Shown: one piece after another, positions 5,389 to 5,539 of the stretch
How positions within the stretch are numbered: the stretch's first letter is position 1
Layout of the letters: every line of letters starts with the position of its first letter
Assembly (NCBI GenBank): GCA_001799475.1
Contig: MGTN01000013.1
Location: 36,315 to 41,853, forward strand
Length of the DNA: 5,539 bases
Origin: Desulfovibrionales bacterium GWA2_65_9
GTDB taxonomy: Bacteria; Desulfobacterota; Desulfovibrionia; Desulfovibrionales; Desulfovibrionaceae
Direction of reading: 5' to 3'
Translations under genes and position numbers: made by a program
Notes under the pieces: model-generated
What the model was told of the DNA's origin: nothing
The model's input: the letters and a program-made list of their open reading frames with translations, nothing else
Databases searched by the model: none

Positions 5389-5539
5389 ATGGCAACGCGC
5401 CGGACGTCTATTTTCGCCGGAACCAGGGCTGCCGCGCCCATCGTGCTAGGCATGCTGCCCTTTGCGCTCATTTGCGGCACGGTGTCCGTGGCCAGCTGCG
5501 TGCCCCCGGTGCGGGCCGTGGGCATGGCCGCCAGGCAGG
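5389..5539 (+). CDS. azlC: AzlC-family branched-chain amino acid exporter subunit (5' part only)
   Basis: Fifty codons are visible before the window ends. In the known family, AzlC is the large membrane subunit that works with the small AzlD to export branched-chain amino acids or analogues such as azaleucine. The N-terminal pattern RAAAPIVLGMLPFALICGT (residues 13-31), followed by a Pro-Pro pair and AVGM (43-46), matches the family's first transmembrane helix and following loop. The start ATG has GGAGG (5380-5384) 4 nt upstream. After AVGM the sequence reads AARQ, where relatives usually continue into a hydrophobic helix; too little is visible to tell divergence from a frame error. Divergent placement with the MocR gene suggests it is that regulator's target. 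Family assignment rests on about 35 residues. Confidence 0.8.
   Translation, partial: MATRRTSIFAGTRAAAPIVLGMLPFALICGTVSVASCVPPVRAVGMAARQ

Noticed and set aside
4191..5525. A 444-codon minus-strand open frame overlapping MocR and the start of azlC
   Set aside because: It reads MocR in the wrong frame and azlC antisense, giving Arg/Ala/Gly-rich translation without domains.

Overview
The window is a high-GC (roughly two-thirds G+C by eye), tightly packed stretch of a bacterial chromosome. The gene families and their sequence style (short-form GlgB, small GDSL hydrolase, NimA-like flavoprotein, DUF2064-like protein, MocR regulator beside AzlC) resemble Desulfovibrionaceae or related sulfate-reducing Desulfobacterota. 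That assignment is an inference from family resemblance, not a database result. There are no rRNA or tRNA genes, CRISPR arrays, insertion sequences or phage genes.

Layout. (1) Positions 1-2919 carry three minus-strand genes. In transcription order they are a pyridoxamine-5'-phosphate-oxidase-fold (NimA-like) flavoprotein (2919-2452), an SGNH/GDSL hydrolase (2440-1844) and the glycogen branching enzyme glgB (1719 to beyond position 1, so its C-terminus is missing). The first two are translationally coupled: the SD of the second overlaps the stop codon of the first. glgB follows after a 124-nt leader holding a G-quadruplex-like motif. (2) A 172-bp divergent spacer (2920-3091) holds a plausible minus-strand promoter and a foldable segment with two nested stems. 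(3) Positions 3092-3808 (+) encode a divergent DUF2064/COG3222-type glycosyltransferase-like protein that lacks the family's usual motifs and has an in-frame 12-bp tandem repeat. (4) Convergent to it, after 33 bp, is a complete MocR-type regulator (5224-3842, minus), a GntR winged helix fused to an aminotransferase-like PLP domain. (5) A 164-bp divergent spacer follows, then the start of an azlC-type branched-chain amino acid exporter gene (5389 onward, +), cut by the window end.

The most notable part is the mocR/azlC spacer. It has two perfect 19-bp inverted repeats of identical design (8-bp arms, 3-bp centre). One lies across the mocR start codon and the -10 of a promoter with a perfect TTGACA; the other lies across the best candidate azlC -10. 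The mocR start has no SD and sits where transcription should begin, which suggests a leaderless mRNA under direct autorepression. The reading is a self-contained switch: a PLP- or amino-acid-sensing MocR protein controlling its own gene and a divergent amino acid exporter. The other genes look like ordinary housekeeping or accessory metabolism with no obvious functional link to this pair.
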